Source of the DNA: Anisakis pegreffii
Taxonomy: Eukaryota > Nematoda > Chromadorea > Rhabditida > Anisakidae
Direction: 5' to 3'
DNA: 64,000 nucleotides
NCBI GenBank assembly: GCA_035041965.1
Contig: JAPYMA010000587.1
Location: 1-64,000, forward strand
Made by a program: the position numbers and the translations under genes. Positions 34,020-47,760 of this stretch are shown one piece after another. Position 1 is the first letter of the stretch; every line of letters begins with the position of its first letter. The notes below the pieces were generated by a model. That model worked only from the letters and a program-made list of their open reading frames with translations. It made no database searches and was not told where the DNA came from.

Positions 34020-37000
34020 TCATATATTTGGTGGACAAATAGGATATGGTACATATGAAGGATGAGGTGGAGGGTTCGTCCATGGCTGAGGCATAGTCGG
34101 CATCGGTGCCATACACCATCCGGATGCTGCCGCAGCAGCTGCTGCCGACTTCTTCTCACGATCGACGTCCACAACTTGTGATGTCTCGACCAGGGCTTTC
34201 GGAGGATTTGCGGGCAACAGCGCCGAGTGCTCATTTTGCTCGTCCGTACGATTCTTCTCTTTTTTCGCTTTCATTCGCCTATTTTGAAACCAAATTTTGA
34301 TTTGGCGATCAGTGAGATTGGTTTGTAAGCGTAACTCTTCACGTTGCTTCTTGCTTACATAACTGCTCTGTTGGAATTTATTCTCGAGAACGGATGTTTG
34401 ATATCGTTGATAGGTTTGTCGACCCTTCTTGGATTGCGCTGAAATCGCATACGGTTCATTTACACAACAACAACAACTACTACTACTACAACAACAGTAA
34501 CATCACGATGCACAAACGGCATTGCACATTCTTCTATCATTTGCATGACTGTTGCATGATGAAATCTTCAGATTTTATTTGCACATTAACGTCTACTGAG
34601 TGTTTGGCATTGCTTTCGTTGATTATGAAACAACAATTGTCAATTATTGTATATCAAGCTCAGTACATCACTGCATTACCATTCACTCATACTATCAATC
34701 CATTTGAACCGGTTCAACTTCATCCTTGTTCCACTATATCCTGATAAAACAAAAATCATTGCTTTCAGCTCTTTTAAGTGCCACACGGGCCATTAAACTA
34801 ATGCACTCATCATTCATCATTGACAAAAGCTAGAGTTTGTCAGAAAATCTAATTGATTTTTCAAAAAAATTTCGACGTGCTAAATTAAGTATCAGCCGGT
34901 GATAAAAGTCTCGCACTCGCAATCAATACGATTACTTTGCTGATTTCATTCATTGATTGACGTGTTCGTATGATGATTTTAATGTGAAAGTTTTGTTACT
35001 GGAAATATTCAATAGTACGATGAAAACTTGTGGATTTCCAAATCGAATGAGTTCACGCGAGAGCTGAGGTATACAGAAGGCGCTGCATATATCGTTCACC
35101 TAATGACTATTGCTCACCGCGTTTATGATATGTTTGATTCGATGTTTCTATGGTAACATCGCCTACGACGAATTCATTCATCTCACACCACTCTCTAAAG
35201 TGTCTCGCTCATTACAGTGTTTGTTCTCAGCTATTCGCTATGATTATTCAAAATACGTCGCCAATAAAATTATCGTACGCATGTAGAAAATGACTGAAAA
35301 AGTAAAGTCGAACAACGTGAAAGACCATTCCCAAAGACTATACATTTCAAGTTTTTGAGATTTTCAGCAGCTTTGATGTTCTGAGTCTGGAAGAACTACA
35401 ATTCGTATTTGAGCAGTGTTGAAGATCAATTGGATCATATTCATTCATTTCAGAACTAGAAAAGAACACGAACTCACTTTGCAAGTTCTCAACACCAGTT
35501 AGTTTGAAGTGTCTTTGAAACTGTAGTCATCGTCAGAAAGAGATGCATCCAAGAGGTTCAAAGAAAAAAAATTTGTTTAAATATGTCTGCAGCAAATACG
35601 GTAATTCGGTATCATCAAAAAGGAACGAATGAAAAGTTGTGAGAGAAAATTCCAAACTTTTTTATGGAATAGATAGGCATCGGATGGGTGATATCATTGA
35701 ACAATTAATCTGTTGGTTGTTTCATCGTTAGATTTTGTTGTAAGAATAGTCCAATTCTATGGAACACTATATTTCCAGTTGTTAACTTCTAATTATGAAC
35801 TCTAACAATGTAGGAGTTGTAAACTCATCCAATTCAAATAAATGTTTGCCCAGTTTTGATCTATACAGATTGCTAATTCAAATGGAAAATTATCGGGTTG
35901 ACTGAACACCTAAAAATTTAACTCTACAAGTGATTAATTTCAAAACAGACACATCCAAAATTTGAGTCTTGAATATTAGTTTTCAAATCATAAGGTATGA
36001 AAATCAAACCTTATCTAATAGTAAGAAATGCGTCGTCTCGTTTATTGAATGTGCATTCTCGGAAAAGTGATTATTTCAGTATCAAACTGAGAATATTTTG
36101 CTAAAATTGTAATCGCTCTGGATCAGAGGGACATTCAAATTTGATTTAACAAGAGCCTCTCAGTTTCGATTGTATGCCATCCGCATAAAATACCATACAG
36201 ATGTACGTACGTACGCATTTGGTTTGGACAGATGATATAGGCGACATTCGGTGTACATTCGAACGCATAATTATCTTTTACGATCTCAATGAAGCTTTGC
36301 TCTTTGCGCTCGAATATGATACTGTTGGCTCAAATTCGCTTCAAATTTCAACTTCATTAGGATTGATTGTGAAAATTCTCGTAAATGCGTGGACTGAATT
36401 CGAAAAAATCGTCTGGAGTTCAATTTCGATCGTTACAGATCACATTCTCCTCGGTAATTGATCACATAACAACATAAATTTTCACCACTGAATTCCCTTG
36501 CGATGTCATTAAGTTGAAGCTTCAAAGCCTGTGCTTCAGAGAAGCGTATTAACTTATGATAATGACTTCGTCTGATCATCAGGTCACGATTATGATCATA
36601 GTAAGTGATTCGAATGGCCGAAAGATTACATTGACTTATATGTAAAAGAATTGGAAGAATGAGACGATGAACAATAAGCATCAAATAAATACTCCAGCAG
36701 AGTTGATGATAATCGTAATCAAAAGAATATTAATGCTCTTAGTGATTAGTATAGCAATAATGATAATTAATATGACCGTTCACATAAAGAATGGAACATT
36801 AAGAAGATAGTGTCATTTTGTAAAAGGGCTGAAGATGAGGATATTGAGTAAATGTTATTATAGTGATCATAATAACTGTAATTGTTATTAGATTCGATTA
36901 TGTGGACATACAAAAGGTATGTATTGTTGCATCAATGAGTGAGTATCATATGCTAATAATCTGTCATATTATGGAGTATTTGATGGTTATGTTTTGCTGT

Positions 37001-37620
37001 GTGCGAGGGTGCTGATAATGACGATATAAAATGAAGTGAAATAAATTTTAGTGGCCAATAAAAACCAAAAATGATCATTGCAATGAGATGAAGATATAAT
37101 ATGGTCGAAGGTAATAGATAGAAGACATTATAGTAATACTAATAAAATTGATGATAATAGTACTCATAATGATCATCATACTAGCAACAATAGTAATAAT
37201 GTCAATGATAATAACCATAATAATAATAATAACAATAATAATAAGAGTATCATTCCGCTAACCGTAATTTGGCCAATGTGGCGGAGCATAGCACTGTGGT
37301 GGCCATGCAGAGAATGCAGCCGCAGCAGGATTCATCGGCTGCCCGAACTGTTGATAGTACGCATTCGGCCAGTTTCCGTACTGGTGCACATAAGCTGCTG
37401 CAGCGGCTGACTGATACAGTGTGGGGTCGGGCTGACCGTTCGAGTTCGGGTCACTTCCGTCAGTGGAGTCGGACTTCGAGATGGCCGTATGGCCAACACC
37501 TTGGGTCATTTGCGCTAATCGCTGTAAGTGATCGTCAGCCTGGATGGCAGGCTCTTGAAACGATCGTGAACCGGACGCCGTGAATTCGAAACCCATTGAC
37601 GAAAGCGATGATGCGTTCAT
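34020..37620 (-). CDS. egl-5: Hox protein of the EGL-5 type, two exons
   Basis: The CDS is 37620-37263 joined to 34438-34020, 777 bases and 258 residues. The donor is TACG|GTTAGC and the acceptor GATTTCAG. Phase 1 meets two bases to give one alanine codon. Residues 122-181 are a complete homeodomain beginning SKKGRQTYQRYQTSVLENKF, with L16, F20, W48, F49, Q50, N51 and R53. From my knowledge of Caenorhabditis EGL-5, the homeodomain and the following HSALLPANPPK-like tail match it closely, better than NOB-1 or PHP-3. Exon 1 has alanine runs and Trp motifs (YGNWPNAYYQQFGQP) before the homeodomain. EGL-5 patterns the tail and male structures in C. elegans. A Pro-rich tail with seven alanines ends the protein. 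The start ATG at 37620 begins MNASSLSS; an extra 5' exon is not excluded. Confidence 0.9.
34463..34497. repeat. ACA/ACT trinucleotide repeat beside the egl-5 acceptor
   Basis: ACA and ACT triplets alternate over 35 bases within the intron. On the minus strand they read as TGT/AGT triplets upstream of the acceptor of the egl-5 homeodomain exon. Confidence 0.75.
36700..37250. repeat. ATAAT-type low-complexity DNA in the egl-5 intron
   Basis: This is a degenerate stretch built from AATAAT, ATGAT and AGTAAT words, densest at 37195-37250, directly downstream of exon 1 in the gene's direction. A similar stretch lies upstream of the gene at about 38400-38720. Confidence 0.6.
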
Positions 37621-37967
37621 CGTGATTAGTCACAAATGATGACGACGATATTATTATTATGGATATGTGATAGCTGGTATTTAAGTATCTGATAGTTGAT
37701 GACGATGTTAATGTTGTTGTTGCAAATACAATTAAACAGTGAATCGCAGTCGTATACACACTTCTTGTTCTCCAATGCGATGATCCAATAAAATCAAATA
37801 TTAAATCACGTCCTTTCAAATCACTATTCAATAAAACAACCCTTACTTAACTTAACAACTCTATACCAATAACATTCGCCTCACTACTATTCAACGACCA
37901 ATAACATTCACACACTCAATCCGCCTTAAAACCGACCAAACCCCTCATCAATCCAATGCACGTACAA

Positions 37968-37983
37968 TCTCTCTCTCTCTCTC
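37968..37983 (-). promoter_or_regulatory. GA repeat upstream of the egl-5 start
   Basis: A run of CT dinucleotides, GAGAGAGAGAGAGAGA on the coding strand of egl-5, lies about 350 bases before its ATG. GAGA tracts are promoter elements in several animals. Here it could equally be a plain microsatellite. Confidence 0.35.
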
Positions 37984-38399
37984 ACTCGCTATGTACGAGT
38001 GTGTATGCAGCGCTTCCACTACCGTAACCCTTGCACCACTCTCCTTCTTTCGTTCTATTTCCACTGCACACGTTTCTCCTTTGTTGTATCCGTATCGAAT
38101 GGGCGTGGTTTCCGTTCACACGCTTATTGGTTGTTTTCTGAAATATTTGTGAATTGCCATCGGAGATGTGGTCTAGCCGTAGCAAGAGAGTTAAAACGCT
38201 AACAGGGTAAGTGCACGAAAAAGCGATATTTTGTACGAAAATCATAATGCCTAGCAAATAGTATGATCATTTTTGGATTATTATTGAACATGATCATTAC
38301 ATTACATTACGACGACGATATACGATTATATTACGCCTAGAACAACATCGACTAGTCATTGGTGCACATTCAAGTTGTTCGTAAGCAGTGTATAAATCA

Positions 38400-38720
38400 A
38401 TTTCAGATTGATCATAACGACAATAATCGTAATGGTAGTAATGCAATAATATTCATTATTCTAATGATCTAGCTATGAGTGGTTATGTGAACAATGCCAA
38501 TCATATCACTAATGATAGTAAGGAGCACATTAGTGAAAACAATAATAATAGTAATGAAAATGATAGTGATGAATGCGATCTAATTAGCAACACTAAAGGC
38601 ACTTACTTGCGGCTTGTTATCATTATCAATATTTTGATTGTTAATGTTATTAGCATAGGTGTTATCAATATCATTATTCACATCATTATTGGTGTCATAA
38701 CCAAAATTGTGATGCAATGT
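38400..38720. repeat. ATAAT-type low-complexity DNA upstream of egl-5
   Basis: Degenerate AATAAT, AATGAT and ATTATC words fill this stretch. The 84-codon frame inside it (38475-38726) is a product of the repeat. Confidence 0.55.
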
Positions 38721-40395
38721 CTTCGCTGATCATTTCCTATTGAAATGGTGACAACTATCGCGTAAAAATGAGAAGTTTTTTGCTGACTAAATTCACAGCC
38801 AAGACTCTGCACTGTATCATGAATGAATCTCCCGTTGAGCATCACTGACATTTTTGCACGAAAACCTCCAAGATTTATTGCAAATGATATAATTGATCAC
38901 AAGGGAATGAAGTTTGCTTTGTTGTGATCGTATGTTGTGATCTTGAGGAACATTATGCGTATTTAGGAGAATTTCCGTTACAGGCTGGACGCTGTTCAAG
39001 TGGTGAATAAACACTGAACGAAGATTGGACCGATGAATGAAACGAAGACTATTTGAATGGATCTGATAGGTTTTATGAGCAAAAACTAGAATGAAGTATT
39101 TGACGAGGAATGAAACAACATAAAATTAAACGATGCACGATTGCGAAAAGACAACTGCAAATGGAAGTTCAACATCTGATTGCGCCTATTTGGGGATATT
39201 TTTTGAAAGTGATATCGTTCTGAGACTATTGTCAGATCGAAATTGCTCTGAGTATGGCTCTTCGATCAACAACACTCATTGGAACGAGTATATTATTATA
39301 ATTGTGTTGTGATTATTTGGTCCAATGTTCAGAGTGATCGAACCTAATTTTATGCAATTCGAAATGTAGTTTCATAAGTGTTGATGAAACAGAATATAAG
39401 AAAAACCGATGCCTATCACTGTGCTGTTAGATAATGGTGGATACCCAGATTGATCGATTCAGCTACGTATTATGTTTCATGCAAAGCAATGTTTTCAATG
39501 CTAGATTCCTATATGTATGATATTCATGCAACTGGATGTATACATAAATGCTAGGCAAAATGTGACGAACGACACTGGACGAATGCGTTGCAGATGTAGG
39601 CGCCTACCAATAGACGTTGAAGACGATTTGGATATGCATTTTTATGCATTCGTCACGATTTTTCCACTGAAACACACTGGTGCACGCTCCGCTCCAATCA
39701 AAGAATACCTCAGTTGTTGTTGGAGATCATCCTAGATCACATGCAAAAAGTACAAACACACATACATCTATAGTATCACAATCACAAGGCCACAGATTCT
39801 TCGATAATACGACGAAAATGAGCAAATGAGAACACACTCGCTGGATCTGTACGAGTCGTGTTCGTTTCTCTCTTCTTTTTTCAGTTCTCTTTCTCTGAAT
39901 TCATTCAGATTTGAACAGAAGTTTAGATCCTGCACGCAACCAACTTCTTCGATGCCCCTATTGAAGAACCACTCTCCATGTGATTTCATTGCCTCCTGCT
40001 GGCTACGGTAGATATAATCGATGTCTCATTCCGTCGTTCGCCTCTATGCTCTTGTTGATTTGCCAAAAGTGAACTGAACAAGTGGAGAGGAAATGAAGCT
40101 GCTATTCAGAGTGGAGAATTGACAACGAGTGATTTATTAGGTGATAAGTGACCTGTTTGTAAACTTATGTGGAAGCATGTGAATTGCGAGAATGTGTATT
40201 GAATGCTGTTAGAATTGTATTTCGAATGGCGCAGTCCCGCATAGCGAAAATGCTGAAACCATTTGAAGAATTTATGATTTGCACACAAAAATAACAATGA
40301 AAGGTAACAAGAGTATTGCGTTAGTTGGGTGGGGAGGAAGAGAAGACAGGTAGTAGTTGTGTGTGTGTTGGGTTGTGATCGAGTGGTTTATAATC

Positions 40396-40432
40396 GTAAC
40401 AATAACAATAACAATAATAATAACAATAATCA
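40396..40432. repeat. AACAAT/AATAAT microsatellite
   Basis: Tandem AACAAT units change into AATAAT in an otherwise unremarkable noncoding region. Confidence 0.8.
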
Positions 40433-43400
40433 TAAAAAGCGAGTTTGATGATAGGGTTTATGATAGGGACGGATGAATCGAACTGAATGACTGAGCCAAT
40501 GAAGGACAACAATCCAACATGACGACGAACACATAGTGGATGGAATAATGGATGATGAACGTGAAGAAATGAATGAAATGAAGTGTGCGGGCTCGGTGGG
40601 TTTGCGCTTCAGCTTCAGTGCTTGCTGCTTGAGAGGCTCATAAAGGAGGCATCATTTCGATGAGGAAGGGAGGGAGGACGACGCTAGAGAAATACACCAC
40701 CGATTCATCGCCATCGGTCGCCATCTAATCGTAATGAGTGATTGCTATTTTATGAGCACGATGGACCACTATTAAAGCCGAATGAATGCATCATCAGTAT
40801 TGTTAACGTTATGATGGTGCTCAATTGGAACGTGATGACTGCCTGATTCCAAGATGGATGAACAGATGAATGGAATGGTTCGGTGATGAGCTGATGAGTG
40901 GATGGATGAAGGTATTTAACGAAGTCCTTTCTTTATTCCGTCCTTCTGGCTCGTTTTCTTGTTCGTTGTTTGCTTCACGACTGAGTTTGATTTTGCCAGT
41001 TTGATTCTGCTGGTATTAGATGATAATAATAATGATGATGTGGTGGTGGTGGTATCATATTGTGATGTTTCTGGTAAGAGATGTAACGGTGATGTTATTG
41101 TCTTATTGCTATTGTGTCATAAAATACCTGTTGAACACCATTATCTTTTATATGATGATATTTTTTGATTGTAATGATGATGATCCTTAGAATTGAGCGT
41201 TACTGTTTGCTTCGACGCTCAGATTCGTTGGTTGTCCTTTCAGCCCCTCACGCCCGACACGCCGTACCATCAGCCAATTTCTTCTCACTGCTTTATCAGT
41301 GTAGATTGGATTCTGTTGTAGTGTTTTATGCTTGTCTTTGTGGACCTCTCATCTAAAAAAAAACACTTAGAAAATTCAGTGAAACTCCTCACGAGCAAAT
41401 GCATCATCGTGTTTCCTTTCCACAGTTTTACTTCAACCCACTATTATTCCATTAATCCAACACACTAAAACTCCCCAAGCTTGCACTAATCAGGCTTGCT
41501 TGCTTTTTATTCGTTAATTTCATTTGGACGGTCACAATATTTTGATTCCTTGATAGTTTTCATGGATCAGAAATTCTTGCCTACTGTGTCAACATACATC
41601 TTGACTACTGTTTCAACCTTTTGTGATTAGTGTTCCTTATTGGAAACTTGAAATTTGATCGGTACGTTAGATATTCCAGTAAATTGTTTGCGCCTTTTTG
41701 GTGAACCTCACTACTAAGAAATTGAACTGTTGAACGATTGGGATTTTCTACAGTGTGCAATTCATGCTATAATATATTTACTGAACGAGATTCACGCTAA
41801 ATTGCAATTAGTTGCTTTTCTGAAAGCAAGCTTCTAGTAGATTGTTCTAGTTGAACGATAGCTAAACGCTCATTAGAATTCTAAATCTTCTCCGGCAATT
41901 TGTTAGCCAATAGCGATGACACAGAAATCGTGTTGTTCACTGGAGACTCGAAATGACTAATTGTAAATAATTTGTCTGAAATTATCATGTTTTCTCATTT
42001 GTTTCAAATGTTGATCGAGAACAGTTGCATCAAGCAAGTGCTAATTCATTCGACAACAGTCAATGCATTCTGATCCAACCGTGCAGCTGCATGCAAGAGC
42101 TTTGAAGGTGAATGATAACAAATTTTATCATTTGCATCTGTAGTGAAGTTACACGAAGGAAGAAAATACGGCATCAGTGCGGTGCATAGAACGGATGTAA
42201 CCAAAATCAGTTCCAAACGTTAAAAATTATTGCGTTAAGGCTATCAGATTCAGGCAGTTTCAAAATAATTGACGGCTGATTTTGAGGTCGAGAGATTTCA
42301 CAAAACTTACTAAGAACCCGTCTTCTGAGTAAAAAACCATTAAGGAATGCTATTTCGAGCCCTAGCAACGTCTTCAACTGTTCCGGATGGCGATAACACT
42401 GTACTGGAGTGATGCGTCCTACTTTATAGAAATTTTTTAAGGCATAATCTATTTTCCGGATCCTATGCTTAATCGTAGACTTATTCGTTCCTTCTTTCTA
42501 CTGTTTCTGAGTGCTTTTCAACTGAAACTTACTTTTACCTTCACGTGGACTATTCCAACGAGTCGCTTACTGCATTTAAGATGAGATTTGCTAAAGAAAT
42601 CTCACCGATTCTCTCGTTTTGACTGTGTATCTGACCAAACGAAGTATTACGTTTGTTTTGATGTGAAACGGGATCGTTTGCTGCTGAAGCGATCAGAAAC
42701 GAGCATATGTTGTCAAGGAGCTACAGTATTTAGGAGTTGGAAATAAAAAGAAGAAGAAATGATTTCATGGCCGCAAATAAATCATCAAACAAGTTGACAA
42801 TGCATGACGCGATGTCTTATTGTACTTGTGCTTCTAATGTCTTTGATTGATAGTATCAATCATAATGTGCACATAACCAATAACGTTTCACTGTTCGTCG
42901 CTGAAACTCATCAGTTCGGTGATGAATTTTTGATAAATATTCTGGCAACGAAAACGTTGGAAACTCGCTGGAATTGCAAAGAAACTATAGTTTTGTTTGA
43001 AGCGAAAAGCAATTAGCCTATCGTCTCTTCTGTCATGCAATCGTATTCAGTCGAGAAGATATGGAATGGGAAAAGCGCAGCGAAATTAATTCAGTTTGTT
43101 GAGATCTCCCCTCGAAGGGGAATGAGTTATTGATTCAAAAATGTGCAGATGGATGTGCAGAAGAGGACACAAAGAAAGCTGACAAGAAGTTGGACGATTT
43201 GTTTTAAGCTGTTGGATATTGGTTAAAACGTTCAAATGAACCTTCTTCACACATCTCACACCTTTCGTCGACGATTGCTAAACGAATAACGATACTGAGT
43301 TTTAGTGTGCATATGTGGACCACCCGTGTGATCTGATGATAACTCAAAAAAATTATTTATTCACATATCATTTTTTTCACGCCAAATGTTTGTTTGGCCT

Positions 43401-45080
43401 CATCAATTCAAACGTTTTTTTTGTGGCGCTCTTCGCTGCAATCCTCTTTATTCGTTCACTCAAGATGTTCGTTCGCTAGTTTGTGTACACAACCAGATCC
43501 TTTTAAGCAAAACTCAATACTATTGATAGATAATATTTTCACAATGATTCAAGACTCGATCAATGATTTGTTCTCGCATCATCAAATGCTTTGCATTCTC
43601 GTTATCGATTCAAAAATTTGAAATATAGCTGCAAGGGTTGAGAAATTCCGTTAGAAACGTCAAGATTTTGTGCTCAGGAAATGTCCTAGGGCTTTTGTTA
43701 GAGAAATATTCTCCTCCGAAATTGTGCTGTTCTGTTGTAAGTGAATTGTACCTGTTATTTGCTAGTAAGCCTGATTGTGAGGTGTTTCTCGGAAAAGAAC
43801 ACATAGAAATGAAATGATGCCCTTGATAAGCTAAGGATGTGACTAATTGCTGCCAGAAATACTATTTCCTTCAAGAGGTTACCTTTTGAGTCATTCGACC
43901 GGATGAACAGTTTTTAATATTTAACAAGTTTTCTAAAAAGTTCCCTCAACGATACGTCGATTCATCTGCAAAGAACTCGAAACATTGCATCACTGCATCA
44001 CTTTGATCTACAGCTTCGATCAGTGCGTTTACTAGATGAGATTCGAATCTGAATTTTGACTATATCTAACGATAAAACATTTGAAATCGAGACCTATCGC
44101 ACATAAATCTCTACATGCCATCCATAGGATATGTGCATGATTTTTTGTGCTCATACTGTTGTGAGTGATATGGCCTAAACAATCCCTCACTCATCAATAT
44201 GCTAAATAATTTTTTCCTTCATCTCGTCGAAACAAAAAATTATCTAAGTGATAAATAACCTCGCCATCGTTTGAGTAAATCATAAATACGCACACAGTGG
44301 TTGGCTAAGGCAGTGTTCGAAACGCACAAAAACAATGAAAATCGGGCCGTGTGTTCGTTTTGGTGTAAAACGAAAAAATTTCGTCTCGAGCGATTGTGAT
44401 GACTTGAAAGAAGAAGCCGCACTTTATGAAGCGAATAACTGCAGGGTCTTCTTGACACATTCATCAATTTCAATTATGCTATTCAACAGTTTTAATGTGA
44501 TCGTAACGTTTTGATAAAAACCACCTTAAATGTATTTTCTATGGGTTTTTTCAGTTGTTCGTGAGCTCATTTCGTCGATTTTTTTTTGCGATGTTCTGCG
44601 CGCCTATATCAAATTTTATTCACAATCTTTCTCGTAGTTCCTTCAGAATGAACTGAAAAATTTCATTTCATTTCTTTAAAGGACTTTCCACTTTCCAAAC
44701 TCCATCTTGCTCGGCTCATTGAATCTTTCCGCTCCGATATGTATTCATCGAGTATTGACCGCATTTTGAACTTACTGGAGCTTTCTTAGAGACAAAAGAA
44801 AGAAGATCCGTTCAGTGAGTGAGAAAACACAACGAAAAAGAAACCAAGAAAAGGAAACGAGTGGTTGAGGAGAGTGAAGAAAATGCTGAGAAAAGATGAA
44901 AGAATTAGAATCGATTCACTGAATGACAGCAGAAAGCATTGAAGGCGCTATGTCTGCTTTATAGCTGATGATTCGTTGAGGTTTGCGCTGCCTAGAGAAA
45001 CTAGAACGAACGAGAGAGCGTATGTATGTGTGTGTGCGAATGGTTACATATGGCTACCGTATCCTTCCGTTCGTCACTAG

Positions 45081-45102
45081 TGCTGCTGCTGCTGCTGCTG
45101 CT
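45081..45102. repeat. CTG microsatellite
   Basis: Seven CTG (GCT) units lie in noncoding sequence. The short frame across it encodes an alanine run but has no other support. Confidence 0.85.
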
Positions 45103-47730
45103 ATATGGATTATAACACACATATGCGCTGTTTATGATGAGAACATGACACGGATAGTAACATACATATAAGACTCGTGAAACAATTTGGATTGGTTTAT
45201 TTTAGCTGGTCATGAGCCGAAGCATAAACTTGAGTCTAAGCTTCCTACCGATAAAACTGAGCGTGAGTCTAGGGTTAAGCTAGCGCCTGATTCAAGTGAA
45301 TAACGCTACAACAACTCCGTCTGGAGTGTAAACACTGTACGTTACATACGATTGCCAAGATGGATCCACGAAATATACAACATTTAAGTATGACTGGATG
45401 CAGTTTCGTTGTTTTTCGATTAATTTATAGAATCACTACTCGTCATATAGCAGCATACAACTGTATATATGAGTACGCATATCCACTTCAACGTTACTCA
45501 TTAACTCGGCGCATTCAATGAAGTTATTGATTGTAACCGAAGTAATTACATTCATTAGTTACTACGAAACTAGTCATTTTTCTGTCCGATCATTTAAGTA
45601 TAATGAGTGAACATATTGATAGTGTATCACTGAGAATGAGATTTAAATAATCATTCTGACTAGATGCCTTACTGCAAAATCGACAACGTTCCAGATGAAC
45701 AACATTCAGTAATGTCTAAACAGTATATTGCATATGTTAGTAAGCTACTATAAGAATGCCGATTGGTCCACTGGCTTGGAACGTAAGTTTACTAGTATTC
45801 AGGATCGAAAAATTTCTTTGGACTCGAGCTAGTTAGAGAATTGCAGCTGAACGATAATATGCAGATCAATTCACTGTTATTTGCTGCTAAAGTTGCCTGG
45901 TCGATTCAACATCCCCTTGAAGATGGGACAGATTCTCAAAATTTGACCAGAAGAAAACCTTTCACATGAACCATTCGCTTGGAAATTGGACAACCGTCTT
46001 AAAACTCGAGTCTTTAAATCCTTATATTTTTTTCCTAGAATTTTCAAATTTTCAAATTTTTTTTCAAATCCTCCTCATTAAGTGGATACTTAAACTTTAC
46101 TGCAGTTCGCATGAAGTATAAAAGTATCAAACTCTTCAGCGATTAATACAAACAAGCATTCGTAGCTTCTTATATCGTATCGTTTCGAAATTAGACCATG
46201 CAATCAGCACGATCTTGATTCTTCCTATAAAACCGATTGAACACAATTGGGCAGTCAAAAAACCAAGTCTTATGGATTAGCCTATCAGAATATATTCATC
46301 AAATATTGAATGAATAGATGCCAGAATCACGTCTCTGCAATGTAGAATTCAGAATTGAATTCCAGCTAACTATAATCAAAACTTAATCACATTATGATCT
46401 TGTCTTAGATCTATTCGAATCATTCGGTTTCAAGGATTCAAGTGTTGAAAAAAGACTGAAGACAACACTTTCGGGAAGTTGGAGGATTTGCTAATAGTAA
46501 GTTGAATTTCTTAGTACCACAATGTGGTTATTTTCACAAAGCTATTTTCGACATCAAATACACCAAATGTTCAATTCTGAATGCGCAGGCGTCAGTCTTC
46601 GCTACTTTAGCTGGCAAAGAAGAATTTTTCTAATCGTAATTAAGATTCCTCGTGCTTTCTTGCACATCGAATAAATTCCACACTGAATCTACGTTCGATT
46701 AACCATCAGACTCTATCGCCACTTCCCGCAGAGTCTATTTAAGTGGAATGCTCCTTCCCACAGAACAACATCAGCAACATTTGCAATAACGATAACTAAC
46801 ATTTGAATTTGACATAAACAACGTCATTAGTGCATGATATGGCGCAATCAATTCGGTATGTTCGAAATGTTTGTTTTTTCGAAAATATTGATTCGTTGTC
46901 ATGATTCATCGGTAAGAAAGTTTGAATAAGCGCAGGATGATATGATTGGAGACGAGAGATCCGACGGAAAATATGTTAAGATGGAAGAATTAGGTGATTA
47001 AAGGAGGAATCAGCGGTAACAAGATGGGTAATTCAAGATGGGTAAGGCGTGATCATTCGATTCAGTGTTGGAGTAGAGTGAGGTGATTAAAGTTATGAGG
47101 CAATTGATGATTTGAGTGGTACTATAAGATAGATTATTGTCGACATTGGTATTGATGGTATGAGATTATGTGGATGGATGAGTGTGTGTATGAGAATGTG
47201 TGTGTGTATGTTTGCATTGCGAAGTCAAACAAAACAAATAAATAATACAATAAATAATACAATTAATTAGAATGATTTGGTTTATTAGTTAAGACATTTA
47301 GTCATCCATTCGGCCACCAATCCACTCACATTCAGTCATTTCGATTTACTCATTTCATTCGATGCATTCCATTTCACTTCGCTTCACACTGAATTCCTCA
47401 AGTCATCGTCTCGATTCCACTATCAAACTTACTCACTTCTTGCTGATGGACCACAAGAACTGACGATTCAATTTTGTATTAGAGACTCGACTGAAACTTT
47501 TGGCTTAACGTTTTAGAATCAGATGATTCAACCATTCGGAAGTACAACGAAATCACTGATTTAATCGTAATTTCGGTCACTCATCAGGTTCGAACTAAAC
47601 CAAAAATGGTTCATTTCTAAGCAAATGCACCTTCTCAGTAGCCCAGGTTTATTCGCGTTCTAATGTCGTCGTCTATCGTGCTTCATTTCGGAATCTTATA
47701 GCTTCTATCTCATTTTTATCGTAAACGCAG

Positions 47731-47760
47731 CTGCAAGCCATGAAGGAATCGTTGAAAAAG
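47731..47760 (+). other. Isolated 30-base exon-like segment
   Basis: An acceptor (GTAAACGCAG) and a strong donor (AAAAAG|GTAAGA) flank 30 bases that can encode LQAMKESLKK in phase 0. No neighbouring exons were found on this strand, so it may be chance. Confidence 0.15.

Larger units (their letters stand above)
34439..37262 (-). other. egl-5 intron (2.8 kb), AT-rich low complexity near exon 1
   Basis: It runs from donor GTTAGC at 37262 to acceptor TTTCAG at 34439. The part from about 36700 to 37250 is dominated by ATAATR-like trinucleotides. An ACA/ACT repeat (34463-34497) sits about 25 bases before the acceptor on the minus strand, and a GTAC repeat lies at 36203-36214. Reading frames within it lack splice support. 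Confidence 0.7.

Noticed and set aside
38475..38729. 84-codon frame rich in Asn and Ile
   Set aside because: It is built from ATAAT-type low-complexity DNA, which biases the codons.
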